A stretch of 43,869 bases of DNA. Origin: Entamoeba histolytica HM-1:IMSS (lineage: Eukaryota; Evosea; Mastigamoebida; Endamoebidae). Of this stretch, positions 8,525 to 18,145 are shown piece by piece. The notes beneath the pieces were generated by a model that saw only the letters and a list, made by a program, of their open reading frames with translations, was not told the DNA's origin and made no database searches. The DNA lies in the NCBI RefSeq assembly GCF_000208925.1, contig NW_001914961.1:1-43869 (forward strand), in the 5' to 3' direction. The translations under genes were made by a program, and so were the position numbers. The stretch's first letter is position 1. The number at the start of each line of letters is the position of its first letter.

Positions 8525-9553
8525 ATGACTTATCAAAACCTATCACATTCATTCTTTCCCCTTGCAGAAAACATCAACACTATTGTCCAAAAGATAATAA
8601 AGGATTGTGTTAATTCTGGTTTTACTATAATAAACCAAGAAGATGAAAATAAACTTGTTCAAATGGCAAATGATATGAGCAATAAAACAGAAGACTTGAT
8701 GAATGAATATGATTCTTATGAAATGATTAAATCAAAACTAAAAGAAAAGACAGATTCTATTAGTGAAACGATTGTTTCATTAAGTTTACTAAAAAATCCT
8801 ACGAGTATAATCGATGCTTTATTATATCTTAATGCAGATTGTACTTCAATAGTCATTATTGCAACAGTCTCTCCATTTTTAAGGGTTTTACACCAAAAAG
8901 AAAAAGCAACTTCTCTTATAAAAGGATTTAATCAAGGGAAACATTCTGTTGATGAAATTCATGAAATTTGCCTCACAATCACTGAAGTTGTTCATTTGCT
9001 TGGATGTTTAGGTGACTTAACCATTAAACAACAAAAAGACATTCAACAAACTCAAGAATGTACAAACAAAATTTACCAAAATTCACTACGAGAAATACAA
9101 AGAAAAATAACACAGAATGAAGATATTACTGAAGTGTTGAAACCAATTGACAAACAATTGTTTGTGATGATGGATGTTGTTTTAGGTATTCAAAAAGAAG
9201 TTGAAGATGAAATTCAAAAGTATGTTGAAATGAGGGTAAAATTTAATCAAGAATATGAGAAAAGAAAGGTACAAATGGGAATATCATCTGAACCAAAGAA
9301 AAGTAAAAACTCAAAACCAAAAGAAAAGGTATCTGAATCATTAGAAGAGAAAAATAGAGAGAAAGAACAACAAGAATATAACCAAACACTTCAATTATGT
9401 GAAAAAATTGCTAAAACTGCTACAAATGAAACTGGAGAAGAAGAACAAAAACAAGAAGAAGAAATAAGAAAAATAAAGATAATTATTGTTGGATCATTGG
9501 CTTTAATTATTCTTGGAATTGCAATGCTTTTCGTTCAAAAGAACAAGGTATGA
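8525..9553 (+). CDS. tail-anchored coiled-coil membrane protein
   Basis: 342 residues, family not recognised. It has no signal peptide. Most of the length is helical and charged, with a coiled-coil-like stretch at ~165-230 and a Lys/Glu/Gln-rich linker at ~245-310. A single hydrophobic segment at ~316-336 (IIIVGSLALIILGIAMLF) is followed by only six residues, QKNKV-type, so the topology is tail-anchored with the bulk in the cytosol. This layout is common among SNARE-like, tethering or organelle-contact proteins, but no SNARE zero-layer or other motif is seen, so no function is assigned. The 124-bp gap from RRP4 on the same strand is AT-rich. Confidence 0.75.
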   Translation: MTYQNLSHSFFPLAENINTIVQKIIKDCVNSGFTIINQEDENKLVQMANDMSNKTEDLMNEYDSYEMIKSKLKEKTDSISETIVSLSLLKNPTSIIDALLYLNADCTSIVIIATVSPFLRVLHQKEKATSLIKGFNQGKHSVDEIHEICLTITEVVHLLGCLGDLTIKQQKDIQQTQECTNKIYQNSLREIQRKITQNEDITEVLKPIDKQLFVMMDVVLGIQKEVEDEIQKYVEMRVKFNQEYEKRKVQMGISSEPKKSKNSKPKEKVSESLEEKNREKEQQEYNQTLQLCEKIAKTATNETGEEEQKQEEEIRKIKIIIVGSLALIILGIAMLFVQKNKV

Positions 9554-9655
9554 TTATTCATTGATTTAATGAAAGAAAAAATATAGTTCAGAATTTTCAG
9601 ACAAGAAAGAAAAAAAATCAAGAACTTAAAAAAAAGAATCAAAAACTAAAGAATA

Positions 9656-10230
9656 ATGGCAGCTGCACTTGCATTTATTAGTGGAGGAGATATTGAGGAA
9701 GGAGCAGTTTTTGCTAATGAGAGTCCATTTGAACGATGTGGATTACAATTATCAACAAAACAACGATTACTTGGATTTGCTATTTCATCAGGAATAGGAA
9801 GTGGTATTTTAATTATATTTGCAGCGTTATATTCAGTATTAGGAGATAATGGAGGGGTTTATGCATTTATGATATTCCATTTTATTGGGTTTTTGTGTCT
9901 TTTAATATCGTTTGTTTCTGATATTTTTAAATTAAAAGAAAGATTGAGATATAAACATTATTCACAAACAGACCATTCTTCTTATATGGGCCAATGGGTA
10001 TGCTCAAAAAAATCACCCATCCATTTAGAGTTGTTTCATTATTAACTGTTGTTATTTGTTTATTGATTGTAGAAATTATTTCACCTATTCTTCGAGGAGA
10101 TGCAACATGGTTTGTCCTTATGGGAACTGTCGGAGAAATTTTCTGTTTCCTCTTCTTTGGATTTTCTTTACTCCCATGTTTTGATAAAATTCTTGGAAGT
10201 TGCTGTGGTGGATTCTTTAGTAATCAATAA
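9656..10230 (+). CDS. SFT2: SFT2-family Golgi transport protein (two exons)
   Basis: The unspliced frame runs past the middle of the protein in the wrong frame. Removing a 62-bp intron (9910-9971) joins 9656-9909 to 9972-10230 and gives 170 residues. The join creates the family core: CGLQLSTKQRLLGFAI before the first membrane helix, and FFLYGPMGMLKKITHPFRV across the splice, matching the SFT2 pattern F-L-GP-x-QLKxM--PTR. Four membrane segments are visible (~40-62, 66-88, 103-121, 127-150), followed by a CC-containing tail as in yeast Sft2. Family members are small Golgi membrane proteins involved in retrograde endosome-to-Golgi traffic. The N-terminal ~30 residues are cytosolic and poorly conserved. 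The restored motif strongly supports the splice. Confidence 0.92.
9910..9971 (+). other. intron in the SFT2 gene
   Basis: 62 bp, beginning GTTTGT and ending ACAG, phase 2 (TC|A, Ser). Splicing removes the frame conflict and restores the SFT2 GP-x-x-LKK motif. Confidence 0.9.
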
Positions 10231-10345
10231 TTTAATACTTTTACTATTCATTTAATAACGATATTCAAATGTCAAATAGATTAAATCGAATTATAAGCTA
10301 TTCAATTAGACTCTTCAACAATGTTTATAACTAGAAAGAATAGAA

Positions 10346-11305
10346 TTATTCTGGTTTATTCTTTGTTTTTTGTTGAAGCTTTAATAATAGTCGTTGTCTC
10401 ACAAATGATTGCATAGAAAGAATCATATTACCAAATGTGTCTGTAGGATATAACCATGCACCAATATCCATCAAATAATGGAACCAATATGGATCAATAT
10501 GATTTTGTTGTCCAAAGAATAAGAAACAATATTCAACAAATTCTTCTGGTTCTAAAACATAAATAGAGCTTTCTCTTATTTTTGTCATTTCAGTTTTAAT
10601 ATACCATGGACAATAACTAATACAATCAATTTTTCCTTTATATTCAGCATATAATGAATCATTAAATTGTTTAATAAATGCTTTTGATGCAGCATAAACT
10701 TGAAACATTGGAAATGGAACAGAAGATGTTGCTGAAGACATATTAATTATTAATCCATGTTCTTTTCTTTCAAGCATCATTGGGATTATTATATGAGTTA
10801 ACATTGTTAATACTCTAATATTAAGTGAAACCATATTATTAATATCTTTTATATCAACATCTCCAAATTTACCTGGTAAATATTGACACATTCCAACATT
10901 ATTTACTAATACACCAATATCAATTCCTTTAAGTTCATTTTCAATTTTGTTCCATTGATTGTTTTCATCAATGGAAATAAGATCATTAGCAATAACTTTG
11001 ACATTAATTTGATATTTTTCTTCAAATTCTTGTTTCATTTGTTTTAATATTTCTTCTCTTCTTGCTATAACAATTAAATTAAATCCTTCTTTAGCAAATT
11101 TCTCAGCAAATGCCTTTCCAATTCCTCCAGCAGCTCCAGTAATAATAGCATATGTGTTTTTTCCTCTATATTTTTGAGGTGAACTTTTGAATAGTTTTGG
11201 TTTCACAAATAATTTCCATAATAAAATAAGTCCAGGAATAATGGTAACTACACAAAATATTCCTCCAACAATCCCTAGAATAAGTGCACCAGTATTACTT
11301 CCCAT
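10346..11305 (-). CDS. short-chain dehydrogenase, 17-beta-HSD12 / 3-ketoacyl-CoA reductase type
   Basis: 319 residues. An N-terminal membrane segment (~8-30) is followed by an SDR Rossmann fold: TGAAGGIG (56-63) for NADP(H), ARR at 81-83, NNVG at 135-138, catalytic Ser at 190/191 (NMSS) and Tyr204/Lys208 in YAASK, then a CPWYIKTEMT segment like the P-G-V-T loop of the HSD17B12 group. Members are ER membrane enzymes that reduce 3-ketoacyl-CoA in very-long-chain fatty acid elongation, or act on steroid-like ketones. Substrate cannot be told from sequence. All catalytic residues are present. The C-terminal ~70 residues (PEEFVEYCFLFFG onward) match the length and hydrophobic character of the family, and the tail is basic (KLQQKTKNK), suggesting a cytosolic end. 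It lies convergent to SFT2 with a 115-bp gap. Confidence 0.88.
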   Translation of the reverse strand: MGSNTGALILGIVGGIFCVVTIIPGLILLWKLFVKPKLFKSSPQKYRGKNTYAIITGAAGGIGKAFAEKFAKEGFNLIVIARREEILKQMKQEFEEKYQINVKVIANDLISIDENNQWNKIENELKGIDIGVLVNNVGMCQYLPGKFGDVDIKDINNMVSLNIRVLTMLTHIIIPMMLERKEHGLIINMSSATSSVPFPMFQVYAASKAFIKQFNDSLYAEYKGKIDCISYCPWYIKTEMTKIRESSIYVLEPEEFVEYCFLFFGQQNHIDPYWFHYLMDIGAWLYPTDTFGNMILSMQSFVRQRLLLKLQQKTKNKPE

Positions 11306-11745
11306 TTCTTGTTTGATTTTTAAATTCTCACCAACCCTTTTACTTAAATTTTTCTAATTGTCGTTTTTTTGTCATTCGACTTCTTAGTTTTTTAATATAA
11401 CAAATGAATATGATTGTTTGATATAGAATCATTTGAAGTTAGATTATACAATAAGATTATCTTCAACAAATAAAGAACTTTCTGTGTTGAATTATCAATT
11501 CTATTTTTACATTAATCGTAGGGTTTTAAGTAATGTGTTAGACTTTCATTTTTTAAAAGAGAAATAATTAACACTACTTTTGTGTGATTTTCTGAGTTAG
11601 TGGTTGTTGATTGACTCGGAAATGTCATGTTGAGATTATGGGGAAATAGAAAAACAGAAAATAACACAAAAGAAAAAGAATAACAACAATGAAAATTTTT
11701 GAAAAAACAAAAATCTAACTACAAAGTTGAAGTTACTCAACCACA
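11306..11745. other. divergent intergenic region
   Basis: 440 bp between divergent genes, with no coding frame that looks real. On the minus strand AAAACCCTA occurs near 11521-11529, a shorter version of the AAACCCTAAAAT word found upstream of eL20 and BOP1. Confidence 0.4.
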
Positions 11746-12951
11746 ATGACTGCATTGCTCTTTCGATGTTTACAAGAGGCAGAAACATGTGTTGATAAGA
11801 AAAATAGATTTCAAACAGCAATAATCAAAACAATGAATTGTTTATTAACAACACTTGAAAAGATGAAAAAAGATACAATAAATGAGACATTGTCATTATT
11901 AGGATTAAATAATAAATATGCATTAACTTTATATGTTAGAGATAATCATTTAAGTGATGATGCCAGAGATAAATTAATCCGATATATTGGGTTTGATATT
12001 ATAGATCTTTCACCGATTATAGAACAGTCTATAGAAGCACCTCTTGAAAGTACTGCAACAAGTCTTAATTGTCTTGAGTTTGATGCATTTAAATTAGTTG
12101 TTGATGTAATGAAAGAGAAACAACTTGATGTATTAGATGAATTAATACAAAATGGATTAATTTGTGATAGTGGACGAGTAGACTATATAATCAATGTATG
12201 TAAAACAGATGCATTATTAAAACGTGCTATTCGTGAAATTGAAAACATTAAAGATAAATTAAAACGAAGTGAAATAGATGAGACTCAAAAAAGAATTAAA
12301 TCTATAGAAATTAAAATTAATCATATGACAAAAATGATTAGAGAAACAACAGATTCTAATTCTAATTCAATAAGAGAATCATTAGATATTCAAGATAGAA
12401 GTATTATTGCTTCAGAACCTTTAGTAGAAATTGAGATTAATACTCCTATGACAGAATTGTTAAGAATTAATGATTATGAATTAAAACAATTAGAATCATT
12501 TGTTGGAAAACATGCAACAGAGATTGTTTATGATACTCTTGGAGCAGTTGATAGTAGGATTTTATTTCAAAGTATAGTTCAATCAAAAGATTTATGTCTT
12601 ATTTTTTATTGCAACAATTGTGTGTTTGGTTCTTTTCATTCAGTTATTCCATCAAGTCGTGGAGTTTGGTCTAATTCTGATCCAACTACTTTTATTTTTT
12701 CTTTAAGAAATCCAATGAAACGTTCTCCAATTAAGTTTCCTTTTACTGGAAAGAAAGGAACTCTTAGGATAGAAGATTCGTTAAGTGATCAAGCTCTTCA
12801 TGTATCTTATTTTATCCACTTGGCATCTACTGGGGCATTTGTTATTGATAAAGATTTTGCTAGTGTTTTCTTTTCTTTGGAAAATCCTCAATTTTTTTGT
12901 GGAACTCAACGTGGAGTACTTACAAGGATGGTAGTAGTGACAATGAGATGA
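11746..12951 (+). CDS. TLDc-domain protein with N-terminal coiled coil
   Basis: 401 residues. The first ~240 residues are helical, with a coiled coil at ~165-205 (IREIENIKDKLKRSEIDETQ region). From ~250 the protein is TLDc-like: LESFVGKHATEIVYDT, VDSRILFQSIVQSKDLCLIFYCNNCVFGSFHSVI, then SLRNPMKRSPIKF, and a C-terminal FFSLENPQFFCG strand. This arrangement recurs in a large Entamoeba family (established by my recall of such proteins, not checked here). In animals TLDc proteins bind the V-ATPase and influence oxidative-stress responses. The role of the amoebic ones is unknown. The frame is intact with no signal peptide, so it is cytosolic. The start is the first ATG, after a CTCAACCACA leader. 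Confidence 0.8.
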   Translation: MTALLFRCLQEAETCVDKKNRFQTAIIKTMNCLLTTLEKMKKDTINETLSLLGLNNKYALTLYVRDNHLSDDARDKLIRYIGFDIIDLSPIIEQSIEAPLESTATSLNCLEFDAFKLVVDVMKEKQLDVLDELIQNGLICDSGRVDYIINVCKTDALLKRAIREIENIKDKLKRSEIDETQKRIKSIEIKINHMTKMIRETTDSNSNSIRESLDIQDRSIIASEPLVEIEINTPMTELLRINDYELKQLESFVGKHATEIVYDTLGAVDSRILFQSIVQSKDLCLIFYCNNCVFGSFHSVIPSSRGVWSNSDPTTFIFSLRNPMKRSPIKFPFTGKKGTLRIEDSLSDQALHVSYFIHLASTGAFVIDKDFASVFFSLENPQFFCGTQRGVLTRMVVVTMR

Positions 12952-13198
12952 TATAATTGAAGGATTGTTTTTATTGATGTTGCAAATTGAAGAGTCTCAA
13001 CAAAGAGGAATCTAATTTAGTTTAAGATGAAAACATCAATACATTTATTAGGGTGAATGAGTTTGAAACTATTCCATATATATTAAAACACAGAAAAGGA
13101 ATATCATATTAACACGACTTACGAAGAAACAACATGGTCTATTTTAAGGAAGTGTGAATGACTTAAAGAAGAACAACAAGAACTCAAAAATCACTTGA

Positions 13199-13609
13199 AT
13201 GAAATCAATTGAAAATATCATCATAAACGAAAATATGATTGTGTCGTACCTCAAAAAGGAATTAGAGTTGTTGCAAAAAGGGGTGAAGTATGGAGAAGTA
13301 TTAAAAATATATTCAACATTCAACAAGACTCTTAAACCAATCTATGAACCAGAAATTGATGTTATTAATACAACAACAGACTGTGATGAAACAGAGGAAG
13401 AGAACTTTATTGAAAAAGAGGTGTCTCATAAAAGAGATGAGTCAAAAATAGTTAATGAAGAAAGAAGGAATAAACGAAGAGTGAATAAACAGAGAGAATT
13501 TACAAAACCATATCATTCAATGATACATAGTGACCCTACATTGGATGCTCTTGATGATATTCCATTGAAGAATTATCAAAAAACAATTAAACGTTATTTA
13601 AAAGAGTAA
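13199..13609 (+). CDS. hypothetical charged protein, 136 aa
   Basis: Not recognised. There is an N-terminal helical segment (SYLKKELELLQKGVKYGEVLKIYSTF), an acidic middle (DCDETEEENFIEKE) and a strongly basic stretch (RRNKRRVNKQR), ending DDIPLKNYQKTIKRYLKE. There are no membrane segments. Low-complexity charge runs and small size fit a nuclear or nucleolar accessory protein, but this is only a guess. The upstream 200 bp contains no better start and no GTTTGT-type intron joining another exon, so the ATG at 13199 is used. Confidence 0.6.
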   Translation: MKSIENIIINENMIVSYLKKELELLQKGVKYGEVLKIYSTFNKTLKPIYEPEIDVINTTTDCDETEEENFIEKEVSHKRDESKIVNEERRNKRRVNKQREFTKPYHSMIHSDPTLDALDDIPLKNYQKTIKRYLKE

Positions 13610-14349
13610 AACTAATAAATTGTTAACAGTTTTTATAAATTTTATGTTCTTTTTAATGAGACAAAAATAATATACTTCAAATGAGATGAAGAAAATGATA
13701 TTATGAAGAAATGACTGTTTTATAATACACATATCTTGTTGTATTAATTGCAAATATAAGAGATAAATTGATTTATTTTCATTTATATATCATATAGAAT
13801 ATGGATTAGAACAGAATGATTGAATTTATGATGGTTGAACATAAATCCAACAATTTAAAAGTATATAAAAACAGTTTCATATGAAGTAATAAAATAGATG
13901 AAATAATGTTAATAATACATTAAATTAACAAAATATAAAATAATAAGAATTAATTTAATACAATAACACAGAATATGCAAATCATAAAAAACAGTAAAAT
14001 TCATAGATAGTGATGAAAAAAATTTCAAATAAAGATTGTTGATTGTGTTTTATATTTTATGCGAAGAATGTTTTAATACAAATACCAAATATAATATACC
14101 ATTGAAAATATTCTTAATTTGAATAGAACAATATAAGACAATGTAATACCAAAGTCTTTAGATTATTATTGCATAATGTGAACAATGGAATAATAATGAT
14201 GGAATCTATAAAGAATTGTTCTGTAATAAGAACAATAAATTGTAGAGAAGTTAGATTGAATATCATTTGTTAAATCAACCACTGTCGCACCACTTAAAAA
14301 GAGGAATTTATTAAATTTGAATATTGATAGTCAAAAGTAAGAAATTTAT
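13610..14349. other. gene-poor AT-rich region
   Basis: No convincing gene. One short GC-richer patch at 14277-14302 (on the minus strand, TGGTGCGACAGTGGTTG) stands out from its surroundings. It could be a small terminal exon of the 14350-14460 reading frame or a fragment related to the island at 15649-15837. Confidence 0.4.
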
Positions 14350-14460
14350 TTAATAAACTACTTTCCACTCTTCTTCATCTTGAAAACGAATAAAATCAAC
14401 TAAAAATAAAGTTATTGTCAATGGCAAACAAACTAATAACCAAAATTTGAATCGAGACAT
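14350..14460 (-). CDS. possible 36-residue single-pass membrane peptide
   Basis: A short frame stands in otherwise non-coding DNA. It reads MSRFKFWLLVCLPLTITLF, continues as a hydrophobic helix to about residue 22, then has a polar acidic end (FQDEEEWKVVY). Two Trp and CGA/CGT codons, all rare in AT-rich non-coding DNA, argue for real coding. The layout (short basic start, one membrane helix, acidic tail) is that of small organelle-membrane or complex-assembly proteins, but I cannot name a family. An alternative splice from GTTTAT or GTAGTT near 14350-14365 to the AG before 14302 would replace the last residues with WCDSG. No homology is claimed. Confidence 0.45.
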   Translation of the reverse strand: MSRFKFWLLVCLPLTITLFLVDFIRFQDEEEWKVVY

Positions 14461-15648
14461 AATTTAATAATAAAACTCACATAAAAGAATGTCTATTAAA
14501 TGTCATAAGTAAATAACATTAAAACATCTCTCCAATGAAGTAATTGAAAGATAGATGGTATTGAATCATTAACATAAACACTTTATATGAGATTTACTTG
14601 AAATGTGAATTATAATAACACTTTATTATTTGTTCAAAATAATGATAATGAGTATTTCCTTGTATAAACAAAGTTTTTAAAAGAATGAGACAATGGTTGT
14701 TAATACTTTAATATAATTGTATGTTATTTACAGAAATAAGAAAGATAGTTTAAATATGTTAACAAGTAAAGGAGAAAATTGGGTGATGATTGTTGGTATA
14801 TTTTGAATGTTTTGAATGATAAAACAGAAGAAATAAAAAATGAATTACTACCAACAAATATATTGTATGACTAATGAAAAAAATAGAACACATTTATAGA
14901 GATTCACACAACAACCATATTTAATCTGTTTGTGTTTTGTATTTTTATAATATACCATACCGATCAATGATGTTATTTGAATAAACGAGTATTTCACAAA
15001 ATAATATCAATTAATGTTGTTCATTTGATAAAGTAACACAATTAATTTTGTCTAATATAAATGGATAAAATGGTTATACAATCAATAAACTCAATATCAC
15101 AAGACTTTTGTCTTCTGCACTTAATTCTTTTTTATTATTTCATCAATCACTTTATTTATTTTTATGGTAATCAATTTCCAGTATATCAAAATATGGTAAT
15201 GTGACACAAAAATCAAATTAGTGTTTTGTCACTTACAGTATTTAAATAACTAAAGACAATTGGTAAAACATTCATAAATATTGGTTATAATATTTTTAAC
15301 AACATTAATTAACAATAAACTCATTCTACTTTTACAATGAAAGGAAAAAGAGACACATAATTTCACAATTCAAATTTCTTAAACCTCATAAAGAAATATT
15401 CAGATGAGAAGAAGTTATTCATTACGAACGAAACAAGAAATATAAAAATAAAGAATTACAAAATACAATTAATGTGTTAAATGATATTTATTCTATGTCT
15501 CTTTTTATTCTTCATGTAAATGAAAATACAAAATATCAATAATTAATTAAATAAAATAAAAGAAGAAGTAAATTATTTAAATATTGATATTTGAATAGAA
15601 TATAATGAGGAATATATTATTGACAAATAAAATAAATAAGAGATTAGT
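14461..15648. other. gene-free AT-rich stretch
   Basis: About 1.2 kb in which I see no gene, RNA or repeat with confidence. Base composition is close to 80% A+T or more throughout. Confidence 0.5.
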
Positions 15649-15837
15649 TCATCTTTCCCAACTCTCGCACTTTTGACAAGCACAAATCTGGCTAATGCCA
15701 GTAAATGCTCCAAAGCACTGGTCTACAATAAACACTTCGGTATTACCCTCAGCTCTATTGCTCAACCTCGGTCTTGGTACTAAACTCACTTCTTTCTTAT
15801 TTATCTCTTTGTTCTTTTCGTTCTTTAAATCTGAATA
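15649..15837 (-). pseudogene. GC-richer island with ATG-less open frame (exon or gene remnant)
   Basis: The stretch 15655-15785 is near 45% G+C against ~20% around it. On the minus strand it is open for 62 codons and contains no Met. It reads as a Lys/Glu/Asn-rich start followed by VPRPRLSNRAEGN and EVFIVDQCFGAFTGISQ, then ICACQKCESWER and a stop at 15649-15651. A TTCAG that could be a splice acceptor precedes it at 15832-15836. I recognise no family, although the C-x-C-x-x-C cluster could bind a metal. The plus strand also has a frame open for about 40 codons here, so coding sense is not certain. Overlapping hairpins (CTGGC/GCCAG at 15688-15701; CCAGT/ACTGG at 15698-15721) make a structured RNA or SINE fragment the main alternative. 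Confidence 0.35.
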
Positions 15838-15904
15838 TCACTTGTGATTTAATTAAGAATTAATATTTCATCTGTTTGATATATGAGTATTTCTTTTTCT
15901 TCAT

Positions 15905-16220
15905 CTCATTTTATATCTTTTGTTGTATTTGATTCTATTATTTATTCTAATTTTATGTTTTGTTGTGTTTGTTTATTATTTCTATTCTTTATTTGTATAT
16001 TGAACTTTTCATAATACTATCTTTATCTTCATCTCTTGTTTTGGCTTTATTTTTCTTTTCTTGATAATAACTTATATATTCAACAAAATACATTCATTAT
16101 CAAATATACTTATTGTTTATTTCAATAAATAATACCATCATAATAATATATCCTTCCTTAATAATCATCCATACTAAATATTCAAATAATGAATAACCAT
16201 TTAATCTTGTTTGAACAGTG
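15905..16220 (+). repeat. 316-bp direct repeat, copy 1
   Basis: 316 bp from CTCATTTTATATC to TTGAACAGTG, which by eye matches 19349-19664 base for base with no gap (constant offset 3444). It is T-rich on the plus strand and non-coding. Weaker similarity continues for about 100 bp on the right side of both copies (a shared TTTGATTTATT and TGTGACAT-like words). Confidence 0.95.
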
Positions 16221-16636
16221 CCTTAAAAAAAAAGCACTACCAGAAATAGACAATAACTAGCATGTTCAATAATTTGATTTATTATAATGTTTCATGTGGT
16301 GTGTCTGACTTGTGACATTTAATTTTCATTTTCTTTATCTCCTTTAAATACTCACAATATCACAAAATTAACTAACAAATACAAAAATGAGAAATAAACA
16401 GAAATAATAATCAATAAGAAACAAATAATAAGCAATCAATTAAGTATTGTAGAATTGGTTTCTAATTAATAAGAAACAAAGAAAAACCAAAGAAATAATA
16501 AATAAAAGAAACAAAAATGAAATAACACTTAGATAAATAGAGGAATTGCCATACAAACGATGAAAGATGATGATAATAATAAAAATAAAAAAAGTAAATA
16601 CTAAATAAATAAAAATATCCATTAAGTCAATAAGAA

Positions 16637-17564
16637 TTATTTTGATGCCAGTTTCACAAACTCTGATTTATCATAGGAACTAAATGATGAAGTTGCAACT
16701 TTTAAAGTATTTCTAAAGAAATGACTAATTATTTCTTCATTTATTTCAGTGTAAGTTTCTAGAGTTAAATGAACTTTACAATGCATCTATAATAATGAAT
16801 AAAGATATTTATTGAAATTGAAGAATAAGAGAAAGACAAACTTGAGAAAGAATTCCAAAGACATACTTAATGAATGGTGTTGCTTGACTATAAAAAGTAT
16901 TAAAAGAAGAAATATATTTCAATCCAGATAATGTTAATGGGTTTATATTTTGAATAGGTAATAATTGAGACTTTAAAACAATTGTTCCATTTTCTGTTGT
17001 TCCTTCAACAAAATAAATAATATGATTTGATTTGACCAACTCTAATTTTGTTTTTTTGAATAAGGTTAATGGAGTATTAAAAATACTACGTCGTATAGCT
17101 TGGAATAAATTTAGTTCATAAACATCTTCTGACTCAATGTTTTGTTCAGTTGGATAAACAAAGACTGCATTAAGTAAATAACGATAAATAACAATGTCAA
17201 GAAATGACTGATGATTACTAACAATTACACGTTTATTTGTTGATTTGTCTCTAATGAAATTTAATAAAGATTTTTAGGTATTTTAAAAAGAATAAAAGAA
17301 AAGAACAAACGTAATTTGAATAGAATAAATCCCACAAACAAATAATATAATTCTCAATAAACAATTTTGGATAAATTGAATTATTGAATTCATTGGTAAC
17401 ATTTCTGAAATATATAAAAATACTAATGCGTCTATTACCATTATAACTTTAATAGGAAAAACAACAATACCAAATAAGAGTGTTTGTATAGAAAATTGAT
17501 TTTGTGTCATGAATGGATGAATACCTGTCTTAAAATCTCGCCATTTACTATATTTCTCCATCAA
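16637..17564 (-). CDS. 1-acylglycerol-phosphate acyltransferase-like protein (three exons)
   Basis: Three exons (17564-17311, 17250-16842, 16786-16637) joined over two GTTTGT...AG introns give 270 residues in one frame. Two membrane segments lie at ~27-50 and ~60-82. The PlsC-type motif HxxxxD is H98-D103 (SNHQSFLD), with a second conserved motif FVEGTT at 165-170 (usual form FPEGT, with Val for Pro here). The first intron splits a Thr codon just before the HxxxxD segment, and without splicing the catalytic motif would be lost. Enzymes of this family transfer an acyl chain from acyl-CoA to lysophosphatidate or another lysophospholipid at the ER. The exact acceptor is not predictable. The final exon (49 residues) is polar. 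The gene begins 63 bp after the LAMTOR2-like stop on the same strand. Confidence 0.87.
16787..16841 (-). other. intron 2 of the acyltransferase gene
   Basis: 55 bp on the minus strand, GTTTGT...ATAG, phase 0 (after a Gln codon). It joins SQ to a 49-codon final exon beginning MHCKV. Without it the protein would stop after a hydrophobic run-on. Confidence 0.8.
17251..17310 (-). other. intron 1 of the acyltransferase gene
   Basis: 60 bp on the minus strand, GTTTGT...TTAG, phase 2 (AC|A, Thr). Splicing brings the SNHQSFLD motif into frame with the N-terminal membrane domain. Confidence 0.9.
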
Positions 17565-17627
17565 ATAATAATTAATTAAAATTATAAGTTCTTTTAAATG
17601 AAATTTTAAAGAAAAAAATGAACAAAT

Positions 17628-17999
17628 TTAATTGATGATACTTTCTTCTCCTTCTTTAACAAATTGCTCTAATGAATCTCCAATAATTTCTTTCACTAAT
17701 TTTGCTTTTTGAACTATTAATCCTAAATGTGCAATTCTTGAACCTATAATTACAAGAAAAACTGATGGTGATAATGGGGTAACATAAATTGGTCCATTTT
17801 CATAATGAAGTATAATTTCTCTTACTGAAGATTCATTATTAAATTGTTGACTAAACATAGAGGCAATAACTTCAGCATGTACTTCATCACTTCCAGCATA
17901 TGTTAATACTTTTCCTTGTTGGGTACAAATTGTAACTTGTTCAATATTGACTGAAATCATTGACTCGATTGTTTGATAAAGTTGTTTTACATTAAGCAT
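17628..17999 (-). CDS. LAMTOR2: LAMTOR2-like roadblock/LC7 protein
   Basis: 123 residues, against 125 in animal LAMTOR2 (p14). The start MLNVKQLYQTI, the strand pair VTICTQQGKVLTYAG followed by the helix EVHAEVIASMFSQQF, the later ILHYENGPIYVTPLS...VFLVIIGS strands and a final GLIVQKAKLVKEIIG helix follow the roadblock fold, and the order and spacing fit LAMTOR2 better than dynein LC7. In animals LAMTOR2 pairs with LAMTOR3 in the Ragulator scaffold that holds Rag GTPases and mTORC1 at lysosomes. Here that role is inferred from resemblance. There is no membrane segment. The gene is divergent from the actin-like gene (146-bp gap) and just upstream of the acyltransferase. A generic roadblock protein is the alternative. 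Confidence 0.75.
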   Translation of the reverse strand: MLNVKQLYQTIESMISVNIEQVTICTQQGKVLTYAGSDEVHAEVIASMFSQQFNNESSVREIILHYENGPIYVTPLSPSVFLVIIGSRIAHLGLIVQKAKLVKEIIGDSLEQFVKEGEESIIN

Positions 18000-18145
18000 G
18001 ACTATAAAACCTTTCTTCTTTTTCAGTTTGATTTTCTCTTTTTCATTTCACTTTTACTATTCTAAACTATTAGTAAGCTATAATTTATTGTTTTTATCTT
18101 GAGATAGAAAAATCACTTCTAAATCATAATTCATCTCCCTTCATT

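Noticed and set aside
14760..14830. C/D-box snoRNA suggested by a GTGATGATT word
   Set aside because: No CTGA box with flanking terminal stem was found at a suitable distance.
15655..15785. tRNA gene in the GC-richer island
   Set aside because: No T-loop GGTTCRA box, acceptor-stem pairing or cloverleaf could be found on either strand.
16440..16622. Minus-strand frame of 60 codons rich in Ile/Phe/Leu
   Set aside because: It is a low-complexity product of AT-rich DNA, lying just beyond the real last exon of the acyltransferase.
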